The position numbers and the translations under genes are program-made. From Rhodamnia argentea (lineage: Eukaryota; Streptophyta; Magnoliopsida; Myrtales; Myrtaceae), in assembly GCF_020921035.1 (NCBI RefSeq), contig NC_063151.1:5518001-5582000 (forward strand): a stretch of 64,000 nucleotides of DNA. The letters are read 5' to 3'. The notes under the pieces are model-generated. The model saw only the letters and a list, made by a program, of their open reading frames with translations, was not told where the DNA came from and made no database searches. Below, in pieces: positions 59,215 to 64,000 of this stretch; the stretch's first letter is position 1, and every line of letters begins with the position of its first letter.

Positions 59215-60300
59215 TTTTCATCTAAGACGAAAAAAGAGGAAGAGGAGATGTATCAAGTTCCATATTCTAGTGTTGTGGGTAGTCTTATGTACGCTATGAT
59301 TTGCACTCATCCAGATATTTTCCAAGCAGTTAGTGTTGTGAGTAGGTACATAGCATATCCGGGTTAAGCTCATTGGCAAGCAGTGAAGTGGATTCTTTGG
59401 TATATCCAAGGTATCTCGGATGTTGGTTTGGTCTTTGATAGAGGTTGTGATATAGGGCATTTGGTTGTTGGCTTCATTTAATTCTAACTATGCAGGTGAT
59501 CTCAACAAAATGAGATCTTTGACAAGTTATGTTTTTACACTTGGTGGTTTCATGGTTAGTTGAAGAGCAACTTTGCAGGTACGATTGCTTTATCTACAAC
59601 CGAAGCAGAGTACGTAGCAGCAACGGAAGCAGCAAAATAAACTCTTTGGCTGAAGCGCTTGGTTACACAACTTGGGATGAAGCGGGAGGGAGCCTTCTTT
59701 TGTGATAACCAAAGTGCGATCCAATTGACCGAGACCGCGACATATCACGAGAGAACAAAACACATCCGTATTCGGTATCATTTTGTGCATGATGAGGTTG
59801 CTAAGGGTACCGTTACGATGAAGAAAGTACCTATGGCGAATAATCCAACAGATATGTTGACCAAACCAATTCCTTTGACTAAGTTCAAGCATTGTTTGGA
59901 CTTGATTAACATTTTCGCCGTTTGAGTTACTTATGCGGAGTTGGTGGCGTTCCATCCATTGCTTCCTACATCGTGTACGCTCACATAGGCTTAGGGGTGT
60001 GAGTTGTTGATTACGCCGTTTGGCGGGTGGCCTTATGTGGTCACTCTTGGTGGTGAGAGAGAGAGAAGTCTTGTGGCATTTGATAAAACGCTCTTATGGA
60101 GATTTGAAATCAAGGTGGAGATTTGTTATATTTTGACTTTCAAATAAAAGATAAAGGTAGCTTGGACCATGTACTTTTCTTTTAGGATTTTTCTAGAGGG
60201 GCTATAAAAGGGATATGTTGCATGTTGTATATTACATTGTAACGCTCGCTTTCGCTTCTGCTCCGAAATCTTTTGCTTTTCACTTTTTCTTGTTAGATTT
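59215..60300 (+). mobile_element. 3' end of a Ty1-copia retrotransposon fossil
   Basis: About 59230-59925 encodes, in pieces, the end of a copia polymerase and its RNase H region (SVVGSLMYAMICTHPDI, then FFCDNQSAIQLTE, HIRIRYHFVHDEV, MLTKPI). A purine-rich tract (AAGGTGGAGAT, about 60112-60122) precedes TGTTATATTTTGAC at about 60124, where the 3' LTR should begin; its right end is not clear but is probably near 60300-60480. The 5' end, gag and integrase are absent. It is broken in several places and looks old. Confidence 0.8.
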
Positions 60301-61819
60301 TTAGATATTTGATTATATGCTTGTACTCATTATTGAAGATAATGAAATCCCCTCCCTCTCTTTCTCTCCTTTTTTTCATTTTGGATTTTTCACGTATATC
60401 GTGTTTCGTGCGTTTTTTTTTTTATACTTTCATCCTTCGCTATTTCACGATTGAATTCACGCATTTGTTAGCGTTTTTTGCAATACATCTTTTCATCCTT
60501 TTCCTAAGGGCAATTGTCCAATCTCGAGACTCGAGTGTCGAATGATAAATGGTAGCAAAATGGTGAACACAATTCAAATGGAGATTGGTCTAATCAATAT
60601 TCCTTCTCGTGCGAGAAGAAACATATAACCAATGTAGACAACGCTAGAGTTTAATATGGATGAAATTTAACCAATTTAAACACTTACGTGGACGTGTATA
60701 GTATAAACATTATATCCACACCATACTAGGACGTGTTCGAGGGCACTTCAGCTGGATTCGGCGGTATCCAATGTCGGAGACAAGAAGGGGTTAATCAAAT
60801 AAATCAAAAGGACAAGGATTCGAGAAGGCTTAAAAGTACAGAGGCGGAACGTGGAAGTTCTTCATCAGACCGACAAGTTGTTTATGATGGAAGCGAACAT
60901 CATGCTACGTAAAGTCGTCCTTTTTAAGAAAGGAATCATAAGTCGAGCAATGTCAATGGAAATAAACGTACTCATTACACATGCTACACAATACACCAGA
61001 CTATTAACGGAAAAAAAAAAATGATGTGCGGCCCATTCGCTTGATGACACCAACCTCTGCCGGATTGTTGTCCAAGATTCGCGCTTCAGAAATCTCAGCC
61101 TTCAAAGCTTTCCTGAGTTCCAAAGAAAACAATCGAGAGAAATTAGGGACTTCTTTGGCAAATCAAACTAAAGAGAAAGAATGTAGACAATCCCAAGAAA
61201 TTAGAGGGACTTCTCTAGCCAATCGAACTTTAATCAAATTAAAAAGGAAGAAAAATTCAAGACGTGCAAATATGTAATTATTCTTTTGCGAAAAACGAAC
61301 GATTTGAAAAATATTATCTAAAAGGTTGCAATCGTTGGAGATAATCAGCGACTTCCATCATCGATAGCTATTTACGTCTAAATAGTTTTTGTCCTTTAAT
61401 TTTTGCAAACAATGCAAACGATTATTTTAAGAAACTATTTTGCAAATCATTCACTCTCCGCGAAACAAAATGCCCCTAAAAAAGAGAGAGACTAATTTAC
61501 AATTGAATTAAATTTTATGGTGATTGTACAGCAGTTAATTTAAAAATAAGAAAGGAGATTGAAATCGAAAATATAAAAGTACCGGATGAAGTAAAACAGA
61601 AAAGGACAAAAGGAAAAGGAAGACACAAAAAAAAGAAAAGAAGAAGCATTTGAACATCGCCGTCATTATTCTTTGAAAGCGAAGGGATTGATTTGTTATT
61701 ATTATTATCTTACCTTTAACATTTTGAACAATGCCATGGCAACTAATTTTCAGCGACTATAAGTAAAGTTGGGAGATGGAGAGGATAAAAGAAAAGCAAA
61801 ATTTCGGGGTGACTTACAA
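60301..61819. other. Intergenic stretch between copia fossil and LRR gene
   Basis: Contains the 60493-60625 repeat shared with the transporter intron, and an inverted-repeat MITE at about 61275-61485 ('ttttgcgaaaaacgaacga' against 'ctctccgcgaaacaaaatg'). No gene supported. The LRR gene's 3' UTR should occupy the right end. Confidence 0.4.
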
Positions 61820-64000
61820 TCATGAAATTTGACCCAGTGTTGAAGTGAAGAAGGGGTGAGTAGAACGGAGGAGGAGGCCATTGTCATTGTCAAGTAGGAG
61901 CAGCTGCTCAGGACTCCTCTTCAGCTTCGGACAATTCCCTATAACAAGGGAAAAGAGGGAACCGCAACTCACGGCCCTACCATCATCACATATGCTCTTC
62001 AGTTCCGGAAGATTCCGTAGAGTCAGGTTTATTAAATGTGGGAAGGAGTAGGGCGTGGTGTCGGCAACGGTGCCTCCTATTATCACCTCTACGCCCTTGC
62101 AGTCTTCGACACTTATATCCCGGAGGGAAGGGAGCTGGAGCAACGTGTCCTGCGTCAGCATCACCCTCTTCATCTTGTTGCATCCACTTACTTCCAGATA
62201 CGTGAGACCACAAGTGACTCCGCTTGGAAATGGCCCACGTATTATCTCCTCTAATTCCTCACAATTTCTTATTTTAATCTTCTTCAGGTTACGAAGTCTA
62301 GCAGGGGTCAGGCACTCCCATTTTAAGAGATGCTTCAGTTTGGGACACCCAGTGATTGTCAGACTCTGTAGGCGAGGGTCCAAATTCTCCCATTCCTTTA
62401 TCTCCAGCACCTCCAGATTCTCAAGTGGGCCTACCTCGCACAATCTTCTCACCCCACCGCACCCTCCTACTTCCACTTCCTGTACATTCTTCGGAGGTAG
62501 TAGTGCGCCGCCATCCCCACCAATTCCTCCGTCTTTCTCGAGGGAATCGCAACTCACGGCCCCACCATCATCACATATGCTCTTCAGGTCCGGAAGATTC
62601 GATAGAGTCAGCTCTATTAAATGTGGGAAAGAGTAGTGCGTGGTGTTGGCAACGGTGCCTCCTATTATCACCTCTACGCCCTTGCAGTCTGAGACTGTTG
62701 TCTCCCGGAGGGAAGGGAGCTGGAGCAAAGTGTCTCGCGTCAGCATTACCCTCTTCATCTTGTTGCATCCACTTACTTCCAGACATGCAAGGCCACAAAG
62801 GGCTCCGCTTGGCAATGACCCACGTATTATCTCCTCTAATTCCTCACAACTGTTTATTTTAATACTCTCCAGATTTGGAAGGAGAGTGGTCAGACGTGGA
62901 AACCGCTGCCCGTCCTCCCAGTCCCAGAGACGCTTCAGTCTGGGACACCCAGTGATATTCAATCTCTTTAGGCGAGGGAAGTCGACACTACCCACCTCGA
63001 GGGAATCGCAACTCACGGCCCCACCATCATCACATATGCTCTTCAGGTCCGGAAGATTCGATAGAGTCAGCTCTATTAAATGTGGGAAGGAGAAGTGCGT
63101 GGTGTTGGCAACGGTGCCTCCTATTATCACCTCTACGCCCTTGCAGTCTGAGACTGTTATCTCCCGGAGAGTGGTCAGACGTGGAAACCGCTGCCCGTCC
63201 TCCCAGTCCCATAGACGCTTCAGTCCGGGACACCCAGTGATTGTCAGACTCTGTAGGCGAGGGAATTTGACGCTATCCACCTTCTCCAAATTCTCCCATT
63301 CATTTATCCTCAGCACCTCCAGATTCTCAAGTCGGCCTACCTCGCACAATCTTCTCACCCCACCGCACCCTCTTACTTCCACTTCCTGTACATTGTTCGG
63401 AAGTAGGAGAGCGCCGCCATCCCCACCAATTCCTCCATATTCCCATGCCTTGATACTATGGCCACTCTCGATGAATATACGCCTCTCGTAAACAGCCTCC
63501 GGGAAGGATTCTTCGGATAAATTCAAAGTCAGATCGTATTGTCGGGAGCTGTTTTGCTCGAGAAACCTCACGCATGCATTGAATGTTTCCACATTTGGAA
63601 CAGAGCAATAGAGCGCTTCCACCTTCTTTAATTCTCTCTCTTCCCCTGCCCTCACCTTTTCAATCGCTAGAAATTGCAAGTTCACCAGATTCGGCAACAC
63701 TCCTTCTGGTAACGTCTTGATCCGTGTGCCACGTAGGTCGAGGTACGTCAGCTTTACCAACATCTCCATCCCATCCGGCACTACTTCAAGCCTCCTACAC
63801 CCCTTCAGATCCAACTTTCTTAGGAATTCCAACTTCCATACGTAAGGTATATGATGTAATTCCTCACACCCATGGAGTAACAGTGCTTCCAACCTCTCCA
63901 AGTGGGAAATAGAGTCCGGTAATTCCATGATTCCGGTGCGGCTGAGATCTAATACCTTCAGCTCCTTCAGATGCTCGAAGAAAGATCCGTGGATGGCTAT
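61820..64000 (-). CDS. LRR region of a CC-NBS-LRR-type resistance protein (5' part outside window)
   Basis: An open frame of 726 codons on the minus strand with no stop before the window edge, so the NB-ARC and N-terminal parts lie beyond 64000. It opens with HLKELKVLDLSRTGIMELPD, SISHLERLEALLLHGCEEL, KLDLKGCRRLEVVPDGMEML and LTYLDLRGTRIKTLPEGV, typical LRRs of the RPS2-like CNL class. It then carries long, irregular repeats with FPRLQSLTITGCPGLKRLWD, DCKGVEVIIGGTVANTTHFS, FPHLIELTLSNLPDLKSIC and MKRVMLTRDTLLQLPSL. Such C-terminal LRRs sense pathogen effectors or effector-modified host proteins. Several units are near-identical at DNA level (see findings). The frame ends LLLRSTHPFFTSTLGQIS; a good donor (GTAAGT) follows the stop by a few bases. 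Confidence 0.9.
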   Translation of the reverse strand: MAIHGSFFEHLKELKVLDLSRTGIMELPDSISHLERLEALLLHGCEELHHIPYVWKLEFLRKLDLKGCRRLEVVPDGMEMLVKLTYLDLRGTRIKTLPEGVLPNLVNLQFLAIEKVRAGEERELKKVEALYCSVPNVETFNACVRFLEQNSSRQYDLTLNLSEESFPEAVYERRIFIESGHSIKAWEYGGIGGDGGALLLPNNVQEVEVRGCGGVRRLCEVGRLENLEVLRINEWENLEKVDSVKFPRLQSLTITGCPGLKRLWDWEDGQRFPRLTTLREITVSDCKGVEVIIGGTVANTTHFSFPHLIELTLSNLPDLKSICDDGGAVSCDSLEVGSVDFPRLKRLNITGCPRLKRLWDWEDGQRFPRLTTLLPNLESIKINSCEELEEIIRGSLPSGALCGLACLEVSGCNKMKRVMLTRDTLLQLPSLRETTVSDCKGVEVIIGGTVANTTHYSFPHLIELTLSNLPDLKSICDDGGAVSCDSLEKDGGIGGDGGALLPPKNVQEVEVGGCGGVRRLCEVGPLENLEVLEIKEWENLDPRLQSLTITGCPKLKHLLKWECLTPARLRNLKKIKIRNCEELEEIIRGPFPSGVTCGLTYLEVSGCNKMKRVMLTQDTLLQLPSLRDISVEDCKGVEVIIGGTVADTTPYSFPHLINLTLRNLPELKSICDDGRAVSCGSLFSLVIGNCPKLKRSPEQLLLLDNDNGLLLRSTHPFFTSTLGQIS
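62410..63460 (-). repeat. Nested near-identical duplications within the LRR exon
   Basis: Direct repeats: 62541-62708 with 63000-63167 (spacing 459 bp, 153 codons); 62881-62953 with 63166-63238 (spacing 285 bp, 95 codons); and about 62411-62500 with 63317-63406 (spacing 906 bp, 302 codons). A more diverged copy of the first unit lies at about 61957-62115. All spacings are multiples of three, keeping the frame. Confidence 0.85.

Noticed and set aside
62055-63491. Long plus-strand ORFs opposite the LRR gene (up to 283 codons)
   Set aside because: Antisense shadows of the repeated LRR exon; the minus-strand frame has the real leucine-rich pattern.
1-64000. CRISPR arrays, bacterial operons, rRNA or tRNA genes
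   Set aside because: No regularly spaced repeat arrays, no ribosomal sequence, and no tRNA-like B-box cloverleaf recognised by eye; intron-containing plant genes throughout. A tRNA scan could still find something I missed.

Overview
The window is nuclear DNA of a higher plant, most likely a woody core eudicot. All genes have plant-type GT-AG introns, long AT-rich intergenic stretches are full of short inverted-repeat transposons, and the gene set (GAUT12/IRX8, PNSL3, a class I formin, a PAT1-type GRAS protein, an ankyrin-PGG protein, a CC-NBS-LRR-type LRR region) is plant specific. The repeat style looks to me like Myrtaceae (Eucalyptus and relatives), but that is inference from memory, not proof.

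Layout. 1-4.4 kb: repeats, including a Mutator-like MITE with a perfect 9-bp target duplication, and a dead copy of a stress-associated (AN1 zinc-finger) gene. 4.5-8.5 kb (+): ankyrin-PGG membrane protein (ACD6-like). 8.5-14 kb: gene-free, with a second MITE whose target duplication is visible. 14.1-17.4 kb (+): GAUT12/IRX8, a secondary-wall xylan/pectin glycosyltransferase, complete in six exons. 17.9-18.9 kb (-): intronless plastid DUF1995 protein. 19.6-19.85 kb (-): relic of the last exon of a clade IVc bHLH gene. 20.1-21.7 kb (+): PNSL3, a PsbQ-like lumenal subunit of the chloroplast NDH complex. 23.1-23.95 kb (-): class VI small heat-shock protein. 28.3-34.1 kb (+): class I formin. 35.8-36.4 kb (-): canonical histone H2A. 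37.6-39.6 kb: LTR-retrotransposon fossils. 41.0-42.8 kb (-): four-TM DUF1218 protein of the type that includes the MWL lignin modifiers. 43-50 kb: repeats. 50.1-51.8 kb (+): intronless GRAS protein. 54.4-57.9 kb (+): organic cation/carnitine transporter. 59.2-60.3 kb: 3' end of a Ty1-copia fossil. 61.8-64.0 kb (-): LRR part of an NBS-LRR resistance gene, running off the right edge.

The genes are independent single transcription units, and I see no operon-like or biosynthetic cluster. Two of them (GAUT12 and the DUF1218 gene) belong to families linked to secondary cell-wall composition and lie about 24 kb apart. Two others (ankyrin-PGG and LRR) belong to immunity-related families. I found no convincing undescribed system. 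The strongest leads are recent mosaic duplication inside the LRR gene, two gene relics that need sensitive translation to see (AN1 and bHLH), a MITE family that recurs across the window and inside introns, a tandemly duplicated block inside the DUF1218 intron, and start codons in GAUT12 and the formin that are overlapped by upstream ORFs.
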